A DNA stretch of 64,000 bases. It comes from Alphaproteobacteria bacterium. GTDB taxonomy: Bacteria; Pseudomonadota; Alphaproteobacteria; RF32; CAG-239. The position numbers and the translations under genes are program-made. Shown piece by piece: positions 38,263 through 45,400 of this stretch; positions within the stretch are counted from its first letter, which is position 1; each line of letters begins with the position of its first letter. The notes under the pieces are model-generated. The model was given only the letters and a program-made list of their open reading frames with translations. It searched no databases and had not been told where the DNA came from. The stretch is from NCBI GenBank assembly GCA_017460085.1, contig JAFUBQ010000003.1:62001-126000 (forward strand). The letters run 5' to 3'.

Positions 38263-38439
38263 CCTTACTTTATACAGCTTCTGATGGCACCGCAGGCATC
38301 GTAAATTCTGACAGCGGTGCATACAAATCCCCGGACATCAATCTGTTTTTCAAAAATTTTTTCCTGACTCATCCTGTTGAATTTAAAAGAAAAATTAACT
38401 AACTCATTGATTCTGGCTCATTTTTATTAAAAATAAAGC

Positions 38440-38486
38440 TTGACAAGATTCTCATGATCTGTCCTGATATAGGTATGAACAGGACA
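38440..38486 (+). promoter_or_regulatory. Promoter with overlapping TGTCCTG/CAGGACA operator
   Basis: TTGACA (38440-38445) is followed after 19 bp by TGATAT. A perfect 7-bp dyad, TGTCCTG (38460-38466) and CAGGACA (38480-38486), spans the -10 and the start region, 18 bp before the DUF3768 start codon. This is a typical repressor-site position. Confidence 0.55.
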
Positions 38487-38503
38487 ATTTTATGGAGAAT
38501 CTT

Positions 38504-38836
38504 ATGGAAAACAGCCAGTTTCAGAGCATTGCCGAACAAAATGACGACTTTCGCCTTCACCCGTCAAAAGGTACGTTTTGCCTGACTTCCGGTATTCGTG
38601 CTTTGGGTAAGGATAGCGTTAGGGAAATTATAGACATAGTGCGTAATTTCAACAACTTCAACGAAGATAATGACCCGTATGGTGAGCATGACTTTGGCGT
38701 CTTTTATTACCGTAATCGCCAAATCTTCTTCAAAATTGATAATTACGACCGCGAGTTTCTTTATCTTTCGCCCGATGTTACCAATCCGAAGCTGACCAAT
38801 AAGGTTCTGACCGTAATGTTAGCACAGGAGTACTAA
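38504..38836 (+). CDS. DUF3768 family protein (110 aa)
   Basis: The start at 38504 has GGAG six bases upstream; an in-frame ATG at 38492 is the alternative. The protein has the DUF3768 core: an early TSGIRAL, the central FNNFNEDNDPYGEHDFGVF with its acidic/aromatic signature, the strand IFFKIDNYDREFLYLSPD, and VLTVMLAQEY at the end. These proteins are common on alphaproteobacterial plasmids and integrative elements; their function is not known. It forms a short operon with the DUF1737-like gene that starts two bases after its stop. Confidence 0.85.
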   Translation: MENSQFQSIAEQNDDFRLHPSKGTFCLTSGIRALGKDSVREIIDIVRNFNNFNEDNDPYGEHDFGVFYYRNRQIFFKIDNYDREFLYLSPDVTNPKLTNKVLTVMLAQEY

Positions 38837-38837
38837 A

Positions 38838-39017
38838 ATGGAATACGATGTTATATCAACGCCCGATTTGAAGGAACTTTGCCTTTTGGTGAACGAAAAA
38901 ATACAAGAAGGTTGGCATCCGCGTGGCGGTATCGCAACACTGGTTTTGCCGGATAGATATGCGGTTTTCTACCAAGTGATAGTAAGATTTAGCTCAAGAA
39001 GAGTTTCAAAAAGTTAA
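38838..39017 (+). CDS. DUF1737-like small protein (59 aa)
   Basis: The gene is read directly from the sequence: ATG at 38838, TAA at 39015-39017. The peptide starts MEYDVISTPDLKELCLLVNE and includes IQEGWHPRGGIATL and YAVFYQVIVRF. This is the DUF1737 pattern: a short strand, a helix ending in GW-P-GG, then an aromatic strand. AGGAG within the end of the DUF3768 gene is its ribosome binding site, so the two are coupled. The fold is SH3-like and small; its role is unknown. The last eight residues (SSRRVSKS) are basic. Confidence 0.75.
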   Translation: MEYDVISTPDLKELCLLVNEKIQEGWHPRGGIATLVLPDRYAVFYQVIVRFSSRRVSKS

Positions 39018-39028
39018 TTATTATGTTT

Positions 39029-39073
39029 CTTTCGTAAAAATCCAAACGTGCCGCAGGTTTCAACGCCTGCGGC
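39029..39073. promoter_or_regulatory. Hairpin with CTTTCGTAAAAATCCAA motif before the recombinase
   Basis: CTTTCGTAAAAATCCAA (39029-39045) is followed by GCCGCAGG, 8-base loop, CCTGCGGC (39050-39073). On the minus strand it reads as a terminator. The same motif and arrangement occur at 2803-2836. Confidence 0.5.
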
Positions 39074-39089
39074 CTTATAGGAGAAAAAG

Positions 39090-39674
39090 ATGACCAACTC
39101 GGAATTTATTGATGACAAGAAAATCAAAGACATTTTAACCTATATCAGCGCAATGAAACACGCCGCGCAGATTCGGATGATGTTTTTGTGTTCGCTGAAT
39201 GGTATGCGCTCCATTAACTTTGCCATGTTGCAAGTTAAGGATTGCTACAACGACGGGCTGAAACCAAAGGACGCTATTTCACTGAACGAAGATAAGAACA
39301 AAGGCAAGCACAAGTGCGTTTATTACCTCAACTCGCAGATGAAGAAGGAATTTGCCGAATATCTGAGGTATTTGCAACACAAATGGGGCGAAAGATTATC
39401 GCCGGAAACATATTTGTTTACGTCGCAGAAAATGAATAAACCGTATAACCGCGTAAGCATCAGCCGCTTGTTTGCCGGAATCTACCGCAAATTCGGGATA
39501 AAGGGAGCAAGCCACCTCGGACGACATCTGTTTGTATCAAAATTGGTCAACGCCGGAGTCAACATCTGTTTGGTGCAAAAATTAGTAAATCATCGCAATA
39601 TTGCAACAACTCAGCGTTATTTTAATTATTCCGAAAAAATGCTGATGAACGCCGTGGAGAACGTGAGGGTGTAG
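39090..39674 (+). CDS. Minimal tyrosine recombinase, catalytic domain only (194 aa)
   Basis: TAGGAG precedes the ATG. The catalytic residues can be placed: first Arg in SLNGMRSINFAMLQ (about residue 43), a Lys in the beta hairpin around 69-75, HLGRH (His-x-x-Arg, about 143-147), a second His in LVNHRNIATT (about 168) and Tyr in TQRYFNY (about 177). The protein starts where the catalytic domain usually starts, so the core-binding SAM-like domain of XerC/D-type enzymes is absent. That form is found in some integron- and plasmid-resolution recombinases and in decayed integrases. All catalytic positions are intact, so activity is possible. It likely belongs to a mobile segment with the DUF3768/DUF1737 pair. 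Confidence 0.85.
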   Translation: MTNSEFIDDKKIKDILTYISAMKHAAQIRMMFLCSLNGMRSINFAMLQVKDCYNDGLKPKDAISLNEDKNKGKHKCVYYLNSQMKKEFAEYLRYLQHKWGERLSPETYLFTSQKMNKPYNRVSISRLFAGIYRKFGIKGASHLGRHLFVSKLVNAGVNICLVQKLVNHRNIATTQRYFNYSEKMLMNAVENVRV

Positions 39675-39760
39675 GAAATCAAAACTATAAAATTTTACAG
39701 CCAATTTATGCCTTTTTTAACTAAATGAGTTCTATCATTACCGCAACAAGCGAGGTAATG

Positions 39761-40399
39761 ATGAAAAAAGACATTCAACCAAATCCGAATACAATATTTC
39801 CCGTGCCGAACGTCAAAACGGTAACATATATCAAACCGACAATTAAAAATCCGAACATTATTGTTGGAGATTTTACCTATTTTGCGGATGTTGATTTTGA
39901 AAAACACGTTACACATCACTATGATTTCAATGGCGACAAGTTGATTATCGGTAAGTTTTGCCAAATTGGTGCAGGTGTTGAATTTGTGATGAACGGAGCA
40001 AATCATCAGATGAATGCGGTTTCAACATTTCCGTTTTATATTATGGATGGCTTTAATCAAGATGTGCCGTCGAAATCAGAGATGCCGCTTAAAGGCGATA
40101 CGATTGTCGGGAACGATGTTTGGATTGGGCAGAATGTAACAATTTTGGCAGGCGTGCATATTGGAGATGGTGCGATTATCGGTGCCAACAGTGTTGTCGG
40201 TAGCAATGTTGAACCATATACCATTGTGGTTGGTAACCCTGCCAAACCAATTCGCAAAAGATTTGATAATGAATTGATTGACTTGTTGCTCAAATTTAAG
40301 TGGTGGGATAAGTCTATAAATGAAATCAACGAATTGATACCGATATTAACTTGCAGCGATTTGAAAAAAGTAAAAGCCGAAATAAAGAGCAGACTATGA
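39761..40399 (+). CDS. vat: Vat-family xenobiotic O-acetyltransferase (212 aa)
   Basis: This hexapeptide-repeat acyltransferase moves acetyl from acetyl-CoA to a hydroxyl; Vat members modify streptogramin A, CatB members chloramphenicol. Diagnostic blocks are present: PNIIVGDFTYFADV, FEKHVTHHYDFNGDKLIIG, KFCQIGAGVEFVMNGANH (with the active-site His) and the left-handed beta-helix IVGNDVWIGQNVTILAGVHI, ending VVGNPAKPIRKRF. The start at 39761 (MKKDIQPNPN) is preferred because GAGG lies upstream and Vat proteins begin here; an upstream ATG at 39725 has no site. It overlaps the next gene by ATGA. Substrate is not proven; many Vat homologues are intrinsic. Confidence 0.9.
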   Translation: MKKDIQPNPNTIFPVPNVKTVTYIKPTIKNPNIIVGDFTYFADVDFEKHVTHHYDFNGDKLIIGKFCQIGAGVEFVMNGANHQMNAVSTFPFYIMDGFNQDVPSKSEMPLKGDTIVGNDVWIGQNVTILAGVHIGDGAIIGANSVVGSNVEPYTIVVGNPAKPIRKRFDNELIDLLLKFKWWDKSINEINELIPILTCSDLKKVKAEIKSRL

Positions 40400-40908
40400 T
40401 TATATTGGTAACAGGTGCATCACATACGGGAAAAACACTTTTAGCACAGAAGTTGCTTGAAAAGTATCATTACCCGATTCTATCAATGGATTTACTGAAA
40501 ATGGGGCTAATCCGCAGCGGTCAAACCGATTTAACCGTAACAGATGATGATGAATTAACAGTTTATCTATGGCAAATTGTGCGTGAAATGATTAAAACTG
40601 CCATAGAAAACAAACAAAACCTGATTATTGAGGGGTGCTACATTCCGTTTGATTGGCAACAGGATTTTACTGCCGATTATCTTTCGGAAATTAAGTATAT
40701 TTGCCTTGTGATGAGCAAAAAATATATTTCAAAACACTTTGACGACATTAAACATTATGCAAATGTCATTGAACAAAGACTTGATGACAGAGATTTTACG
40801 CTGGAAAATGCCATTAAGGACAATGAAGAAATTTTGCGCCAATGCCAAAAATTCAGTCTGCCATATCATTTGATAGATAAGGATTACAATTTGAACCTCA
40901 ACCTGTAA
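40396..40908 (+). CDS. P-loop kinase-like protein (170 aa)
   Basis: Starts at the ATGA overlap with the acetyltransferase, so the two are translated together. Walker A is GASHTGKT at residues 7-14; residues about 28-40 (PILSMDLLKMGLIRSG) form the substrate-binding region after strand 2, and LIIEGCYIPF near 76-85 is the Walker B-like strand. The rest is helical. It resembles the small nucleoside/antibiotic kinase group (chloramphenicol phosphotransferase-like, gluconate kinase-like). Pairing with a drug acetyltransferase makes an antibiotic- or nucleoside-modifying kinase a reasonable guess, not a demonstrated one. A strong terminator follows. Confidence 0.75.
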   Translation: MIILVTGASHTGKTLLAQKLLEKYHYPILSMDLLKMGLIRSGQTDLTVTDDDELTVYLWQIVREMIKTAIENKQNLIIEGCYIPFDWQQDFTADYLSEIKYICLVMSKKYISKHFDDIKHYANVIEQRLDDRDFTLENAIKDNEEILRQCQKFSLPYHLIDKDYNLNLNL

Positions 40909-40952
40909 ATGTTAAACAATGTTAGGAATCCGCATAAAGTTTAACATTTTTT
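40907..40952 (+). terminator. Intrinsic terminator after the vat-kinase pair
   Basis: AAATGTTAAAC (40907-40917) and GTTTAACATTT (40939-40949) are perfect 11-bp arms, followed by TTTTTTTG. The left arm begins within the kinase stop codon. Confidence 0.75.
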
Positions 40953-41007
40953 TGTTTGGGGTATTTTAGCCATTTTCAAAAGTGCTGATTTTTAGGGGTT
41001 CTCCGAG

Positions 41008-41040
41008 AAAATGTTAAAAAATATATGTTCTTTAACATTT
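41008..41040 (-). terminator. AT-rich dyad downstream of the minus-strand gene
   Basis: AAATGTTAAA (41008-41017) and TTTAACATTT (41031-41040) form a 10-bp dyad, nearly the same sequence as the terminator at 40907. It lies 22 bp after the stop of the minus-strand gene and probably ends that transcript. Confidence 0.5.
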
Positions 41041-41062
41041 TGGAATTTTATAACTGTTGATT

Positions 41063-41785
41063 TTATAATTCGTTAGTTCCGGTTAACATTGCGTATGTTG
41101 TCTCGTCCATATCGTACCATTTAGGTTCAGATGACAAATCAACCAGGTATTTTTTCGTTAGTTCCTGTTTGTCATATTGCCCCGGCTGCCATATTACCGG
41201 ATAACCAAGTTTTCTCAGCCTTATAAGAGCCCTAAACCCATATATTGTGCAACGGTGTGCGCTAGAAATATAAAAGATCCACTTGTTTGAAGTCGTTTTC
41301 TCGTAATTCGATTTTATATCTCCGCTGTTTTCAAAATTATATCCGGTTTTCCAAAGATTACATGGATAGAAATTACCGATAATCGTTTCCCACGGGTGTC
41401 CCAGATATTGAACATGATAATACCACCATTTAAATTCTTCTGGACTGTCATGGTTGCGATCTGCCAATATGCCCTCGGGATGTCCATAGTCCGAATGGAA
41501 CATTTGCCTTCCGTCCATTACACGCCGTGCGATTGTTTCCGCATCCATATCTCGGAAATTAACTTCTCTGTCATTATAGTAAAATCGCTTGGAAATGCCG
41601 TTTTCATCACAAAAAGAAAGCTCAATTTCTTTGATTAACGCGAAATATTTGTTTAACGTTAAATCCTCGATTGGTTTTGGAAGTTCTCCGCGTAACTGCA
41701 TTTTGAGGTATTTTCGAACTTCTTTTCTCTCTTCATCAGACAAATAAAAACTGCCTGGGCCAAATTCTCTTTTATGTCTTCCCAT
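41063..41785 (-). CDS. Unknown protein (240 aa)
   Basis: AAAGGAAAATAAC precedes the ATG. The protein is soluble and rich in aromatic residues, with no membrane segment. It begins MGRHKREFGPGSFYLSDEER; a central block (DSPEEFKWWYYHVQYLGHPWE) is Trp/Tyr rich, and IFYISSAHRCTIYGFRALIRLRKLGYP looks like a strand-helix unit near residue 175. I recognise no family. It is flanked by a drug-modification cassette and an AbiE toxin-antitoxin pair within the accessory region, and is a single-gene unit with its own terminator. Confidence 0.65.
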   Translation of the reverse strand: MGRHKREFGPGSFYLSDEERKEVRKYLKMQLRGELPKPIEDLTLNKYFALIKEIELSFCDENGISKRFYYNDREVNFRDMDAETIARRVMDGRQMFHSDYGHPEGILADRNHDSPEEFKWWYYHVQYLGHPWETIIGNFYPCNLWKTGYNFENSGDIKSNYEKTTSNKWIFYISSAHRCTIYGFRALIRLRKLGYPVIWQPGQYDKQELTKKYLVDLSSEPKWYDMDETTYAMLTGTNEL

Positions 41786-41962
41786 GTTATTTTCCTTTCT
41801 TTATTGATAAATCTTAAATATTTTATAGGAAAATCCTTCATTTGCAATAGTTATAAGCTCAAAAGATACCTTTAGCCACAGGCTTTTGAAAATCCAAAAT
41901 CAGCAGATTTCAGCCAAGGTGTTATCATGATGTCAAAATAACAAGCCCCTGAAAGAAAATGC

Positions 41963-41991
41963 TTGATTTTCTCCAAAAAGTCCAATATAAT
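41963..41991 (+). promoter_or_regulatory. Promoter of the AbiE operon
   Basis: TTGATT (41963-41968), a 17-bp spacer and a perfect TATAAT (41986-41991), 19 bp before the AbiEi start. It excludes the in-frame upstream start codon at 41963, which would lie in the -35. Confidence 0.75.
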
Positions 41992-42010
41992 AAGACCAAA
42001 TGGAGTAAAT

Positions 42011-42598
42011 ATGATATATTCTTTTGACGATTTGAAAATAAAGTTTAGCAATTATGCTAATATTAAGGATAAGATAGGCCGTGAAATACAAGCAGGGCGG
42101 CTTATTCCTGTTGCACGCGGATTATACGAGACGGATGCTTTCATTTCGGGAAAGTATTTAGCAGGACGCATTTATGGCCCGTCATATTTGTCTTTTGATT
42201 ATGCGCTTTATATCTATTCTCTCATACCCGAAGCCGTGTATAAAACATATACTTCGGCAACATTTGATAAGCGTAAGGCAAAGAAGTATCAAAATGCTTT
42301 TGGAGTGTTTACCTATCGCGATGTTCCGGCAAAAGTTTATCCGCTCGGTGTTCTCATTCATGAAGAAAACGGTTATTCGTATCAAATTGCCACACCTGAG
42401 AAAGCATTATGTGATAAGCTATATACCATATCCCCGGTTAGTAATTTGACCGAATTAAAGGAACTTCTGTTTGATGATTTACGAATAGATGAGGACGAAT
42501 TTGCAAAACTCAACAAGGATATATTGGAACAACTCGCTCCTTTATACCATTCTACAAACCTTAATTTGCTGGCTAAATTTATTAGGAGAATCCAATAA
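42011..42598 (+). CDS. abiEi: AbiEi-type antitoxin (type IV toxin-antitoxin)
   Basis: The start at 42011 (MIYSFDDLKIKF) has GGAG five bases upstream and lies downstream of a clear promoter. The protein has the AbiEi layout: an N-terminal winged HTH (residues about 1-60, KDKIGREIQAGRLIPVARGLYET) that binds its own promoter, and a C-terminal domain (about 75-195, with YLSFDYALYIYSLIPEA and the conserved ATPEKALCDKLY) that counteracts the toxin without direct binding. It overlaps the toxin start by one base (TAATG), the usual arrangement. It belongs to a phage-exclusion and plasmid-stability module. Confidence 0.92.
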   Translation: MIYSFDDLKIKFSNYANIKDKIGREIQAGRLIPVARGLYETDAFISGKYLAGRIYGPSYLSFDYALYIYSLIPEAVYKTYTSATFDKRKAKKYQNAFGVFTYRDVPAKVYPLGVLIHEENGYSYQIATPEKALCDKLYTISPVSNLTELKELLFDDLRIDEDEFAKLNKDILEQLAPLYHSTNLNLLAKFIRRIQ

Positions 42599-43452
42599 TG
42601 CAGACTATTTTAACCCAAATGTTGGCAGGGTATCCGACCAATACATTAGAAGACAAGAAAAATGCCGTAAAAGAAGTCGTCCAGGAAATTGCTTTATGCG
42701 GCTTATCTCGTGCCGGATTTTTCAAACAAGCCGCATTCTATGGCGGAACAGCCCTGCGTATCTTTTACGGACTGGATAGATTTTCGGAAGATTTGGACTT
42801 TTCTCTCATATCTCCTGATTCTGATTTTGAATTACGTCCGTATTTTAGCGGATTAGAAAAGGAATTGGCTTCCGTTGGATTGAAATTTTCCGTAGAAGAA
42901 AAGGTTAAATCCGTTGATTCGGATATCAAATCAGCATTTTTGAAGGGTAACACCAAAGAGCATATTGTGAGTATTTATGATGAACAAAATAATCACATTA
43001 ACCCTGATGAAGTTATCAAAATAAAGTTTGAGGTTGATGTTAATCCGCCGGCATTTGCAACATTTGAAAACAAATACAGGTTATTGCCATCGCCGTATTC
43101 GGTAAAACTCTATGATATGCCGTCATTGTTTGCCGGTAAAGTTCACGCTGTTGTTTGTCGTGCTTGGAAAAACCGGATTAAAGGGCGAGATTTGTATGAT
43201 TACGTGTTCTATTTAGCCAATCAAGCAAAGATAAATTTACCACATTTGCGTGCCAGATTAGAAGATTCCGGAGTCCTAAAAGAAAATGATGTATTTACAT
43301 TGGAGACTTTGAAAGCAATGCTCATAGAGCGCTTTGCAACAATTGACTACGAAAAAGCCAAGAAAGATGTATTACCATTCGTTAAAGATGCTAATAAGTT
43401 GGATTTATGGAGCAAAGATTTCTTTACAAGCATTACGAACGACTTGAAATAG
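42598..43452 (+). CDS. abiEii: AbiEii nucleotidyltransferase toxin
   Basis: This is the toxin of a type IV pair. The nucleotidyltransferase core is clear: AAFYGGTALRIFYGLDRFSE followed by DLDFSL (metal-binding Asp pair), residues about 48-74, then KIKFEVDVNPPA (third acidic residue) near 140. MPSLFAGKVHAVVCRAWKNR and KGRDLYDYVFYL are the family's C-terminal signature near 180-205. AbiEii-type enzymes (for example MenT) add nucleotides to tRNA acceptor ends or act as GTP-binding nucleotidyltransferases, stopping growth. 284 residues is typical. All visible active-site residues are present. Confidence 0.93.
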   Translation: MQTILTQMLAGYPTNTLEDKKNAVKEVVQEIALCGLSRAGFFKQAAFYGGTALRIFYGLDRFSEDLDFSLISPDSDFELRPYFSGLEKELASVGLKFSVEEKVKSVDSDIKSAFLKGNTKEHIVSIYDEQNNHINPDEVIKIKFEVDVNPPAFATFENKYRLLPSPYSVKLYDMPSLFAGKVHAVVCRAWKNRIKGRDLYDYVFYLANQAKINLPHLRARLEDSGVLKENDVFTLETLKAMLIERFATIDYEKAKKDVLPFVKDANKLDLWSKDFFTSITNDLK

Positions 43453-43481
43453 GGATTGAGCTTAAACTATGTTTCAGATGA

Positions 43482-43515
43482 AAAAGTAGACATTCAAACT
43501 CCAAAAGTAGACATT
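43482..43515 (+). repeat. Two AAAAGTAGACATT direct repeats
   Basis: Identical 13-base copies at 43482-43494 and 43503-43515 start 21 bp apart, two helical turns. They lie in the gap between the convergent ends of the AbiEii and DUF6088 genes, where no promoter is expected. Confidence 0.6.
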
Positions 43516-43603
43516 GGAAATTTATAAGGCTAATTTTCCGGTTAGATGTTATTCAATAAATAATTTACTTAAATCTGCAAAAAAGGATAAAGCATCATCA
43601 TAT

Positions 43604-44029
43604 TTAATGCGTTCGGATAGTGGATTGTTCATAGCTTATTTCTCTTCCATTATACGATATTGTTCTAGAAATTCTTTTATTAACACCGATACGCAATCCT
43701 GTAGGTACCTGAGTAGATTTTCCCGAATTATAGTCTTGTTCTGCTTTGGATGGAAATATTTTCACCTTTAACTTTTTTAATGCTTGTTTAGCGGTGGTAA
43801 TAAAATCAGTTTCCAGAATACGTTTACCTGTTAATTTAGATTCTTTTGTTTTAGCAAATATACCTTGTCCAATTTTGATGAGAAATTGTTCTTTCACCAT
43901 TTTTCTTAATACACGTCCAACCTGATCTCTATCACTTAAATCATAGAAATCAGATAAAATAAATGCAGATACCTTACTCTTATTAATACGATATCTCATT
44001 TTGGCTTCTAATGTATTACCAATAGGCAT
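43604..44029 (-). CDS. DUF6088/AbiEi-like antitoxin, orphan (141 aa)
   Basis: GAGGATAC precedes the ATG. Residues about 10-60 carry the pattern of the DUF6088 N-terminal winged HTH: FILSDFYDLSDRDQVGRVLRKMVKEQFLIKIGQGIFAKT. The C-terminal half holds the short AbiEi-like region (LKVKIFPSKAEQDYNSGKSTQVPT). In many genomes this gene is followed by a nucleotidyltransferase toxin, but here the downstream neighbour is the convergent end of the AbiE operon, so it has no partner on its own strand. It may regulate, or be left from, a second toxin-antitoxin pair. A symmetrical operator candidate lies just upstream. Confidence 0.75.
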   Translation of the reverse strand: MPIGNTLEAKMRYRINKSKVSAFILSDFYDLSDRDQVGRVLRKMVKEQFLIKIGQGIFAKTKESKLTGKRILETDFITTAKQALKKLKVKIFPSKAEQDYNSGKSTQVPTGLRIGVNKRISRTISYNGREISYEQSTIRTH

Positions 44030-44051
44030 ATATGTATCCTCTTACAAAAAC

Positions 44052-44080
44052 ACGACAATATTTAATGTAAATATACGACA
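44052..44080 (-). promoter_or_regulatory. Symmetrical operator candidate before the DUF6088 gene
   Basis: ACGACA-ATATTTA-ATG-TAAATAT-ACGACA: a perfect 7-bp inverted repeat flanked by identical 6-base direct repeats, 22 bp upstream of the start codon at 44029. The AT-rich core overlaps likely -10 sequence. It suits autoregulation by the AbiEi-like HTH. Confidence 0.5.
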
Positions 44081-44424
44081 TTTTATTTTAAAAGTAAATA
44101 GATAAAATGCAGTAAATAAAAGAATTACGATAAATCTTATGATAATTACGAAGTTATTATTAATATAACAATGAAATTATTTTGTATACAAACTATACCA
44201 TTTATGCAAATAATATGCAATCCGAGAGGATATGTAAAATATGGTGAACCTTGTGGATTTAATCCCAATTTAGTAATAGAAGTGGAATAAGCATACTTAT
44301 TTGCTTTTTGTGCGGCATAAAATGATTTGCAAACAATTTTTATCAACAGGCGATTCGCGATAATTTTCCTTATTCTGGGACAAATTTTACCGATTTGCTT
44401 TTTGATTTGCGACCTTCTTTTTTT

Positions 44425-44462
44425 CGTGTGACCGGGAAAAAACGTGTGACCAGCGTGTGACC
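44425..44462. repeat. Three CGTGTGACC repeats next to tRNA-Arg
   Basis: Copies at 44425-44433, 44443-44451 and 44454-44462, with starts 18 and 11 bp apart, lie 70-100 bp from the 3' end of tRNA-Arg. Short repeats near a tRNA 3' end can be integrase arm sites; no intact integrase is adjacent. Confidence 0.55.
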
Positions 44463-44498
44463 GGAGGAATTTTGACGCTTGCCGAAAAATTTTAGAAA

Positions 44499-44523
44499 CA
44501 AAAAATCCCTGTAAAAACAGGGA
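44499..44523 (-). terminator. Terminator of tRNA-Arg
   Basis: On the minus strand TCCCTGT, loop TTTT, ACAGGGA, then TTTTTTG, starting 7 bases after the CCA end of the tRNA. Confidence 0.85.
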
Positions 44524-44529
44524 CTTAAA

Positions 44530-44606
44530 TGGCGCGCCCGGCGGGACTCGAACTCACAACCTTCTGATCCGTAGTCAGATGCTCTATCCAATTAAGCTAC
44601 GGGCGC
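44530..44606 (-). tRNA. tRNA-Arg (anticodon ACG)
   Basis: 77 nt including an encoded CCA end. The acceptor stem GCGCCCG pairs with CGGGCGC; the D arm has GCTTAATTGGATAGAGC; the anticodon stem TCTGA/TCAGA encloses loop CTACGGA, giving anticodon ACG (read as ICG); the T arm has GTGAGTTCGAGTCCCGC. It reads CGN Arg codons after A34 deamination. The island of defence genes lies immediately on its 3' side, and tRNA 3' ends are common integration targets. Confidence 0.96.
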
Positions 44607-45013
44607 ATCAATGTCTACCTACATAAAACAAATTTTTTTAAAATGCAAGCTTTTTTTATAAAAAAATATTTTTCTGTAGATTAAAGTTGCTAAACGAACG
44701 AGATTGCATCAGATGGTGCTTCCCAATAGTGTAATTTAAAAAGTCTATTGTTGATAGCTTTTTGAATACTAGCAATAGTATTATCAGAAATCGTGTTAAA
44801 GTTGTTTTTCTGTTTTTATTTTCCGATGTTTGTTCTTCGGTATCTTTTATCTTGTGATTATTGTTTATTGTTGTTATTTTACTGACAGGTTGTAATAGCC
44901 TCAGATGCGAATTTACACATCCGGACAATATGTCTCCAGCACTGTTAGAATATTGCAAAGCTGAAGCCAGTTCATCAGATGTATATGTTTCTAAATAAAT
45001 TATAGTAAAATTA
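44607..45013. other. 407-bp gap with a possible lipoprotein remnant
   Basis: The stretch is very AT-rich. The only coding-like piece is a plus-strand frame at about 44861-44998 reading FIVVILLTGCNSLRCEFTHP and ending SSDVYVSK. LTGC looks like a lipobox, but there is no ATG start, no basic lead and a stop just upstream. It may be the end of a decayed lipoprotein gene. The presumed tRNA promoter must also lie here. Confidence 0.35.
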
Positions 45014-45400
45014 CTACACCCCGGTCTTAACAATTCCTTTGCCGAATTTGGCTTCGAGTTCATCGACGAGGTGTGAGAGTTTGTCGTCGTGCGGTTTTAC
45101 TTCCTCAAACAGCGATTGTTGCACTTCGCCGTAAGTCAAATGTGTCAGAGTTACGCCGGTTGAGCGATAAATTAAATTCGGCCGGTAGAGTTGCTTTAAG
45201 AGGCTTATAGCCGCCATGCGCACTTCCTGGTCACCATTGGTCGGGTTCGGCAATTTTGCCTCAATAGCGAGATATTTGAAATCTTTGGTGCGGAGCATCA
45301 CTTCCACGCCTTGGCAAAAGCCGTTCCACCGCCGCAACTTCTGACACGCCTCATGAACATGCCGGTTCAGTTCGTGTTCCAAATATTCTGATTTGCATAT
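45014..45400 (-). pseudogene. dinB: C-terminal remnant of a Y-family DNA polymerase (DinB/UmuC type)
   Basis: About 125 residues of the little-finger and tail region remain: LRRWNGFCQGVEVMLRTKDF, RSTGVTLTHLTYGEVQQSLFE and LSHLVDELEAKFGKGIVKTG. The QxSLF clamp-binding motif and the final (D)xLxxKFG...hxxG block are typical of DinB/UmuC ends. The palm and finger domains with the catalytic Asp/Glu residues are missing: similarity stops at about 45384, where the adhesin fragment on the other strand begins. Nothing can be made as an active polymerase. It marks a deletion or recombination junction beside tRNA-Arg. Confidence 0.8.

Larger units (their letters stand above)
44030..44529. other. 500-bp AT-rich gap between DUF6088 and tRNA-Arg
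   Basis: No supportable gene. It contains the operator candidate at 44052-44080, three CGTGTGACC repeats at 44425-44462 and the tRNA terminator at 44499-44523. A 66-codon frame on the minus strand (44146-44346) starts with TTG, lacks a ribosome binding site and is not called. Confidence 0.6.

Noticed and set aside
43514..43771. 85-codon plus-strand frame
   Set aside because: Mostly antisense to the DUF6088 gene, with no ribosome binding site or recognisable content.
44146..44346. 66-codon minus-strand frame
   Set aside because: TTG start, no ribosome binding site, composition typical of AT-rich intergenic sequence. A faint coding look (LGLNPQGSPYFTYP) is not enough.
44370..44591. 73-codon frame over the tRNA and its repeats
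   Set aside because: Its N-terminal part is the tRNA-Arg read as protein; the rest is the terminator and the GGTCACACG repeats.
44656..45063. 135-codon minus-strand frame between tRNA-Arg and the polymerase remnant
   Set aside because: It overlaps the polymerase remnant in another frame, has no recognisable domain and no ribosome binding site; the stretch is AT-rich filler.
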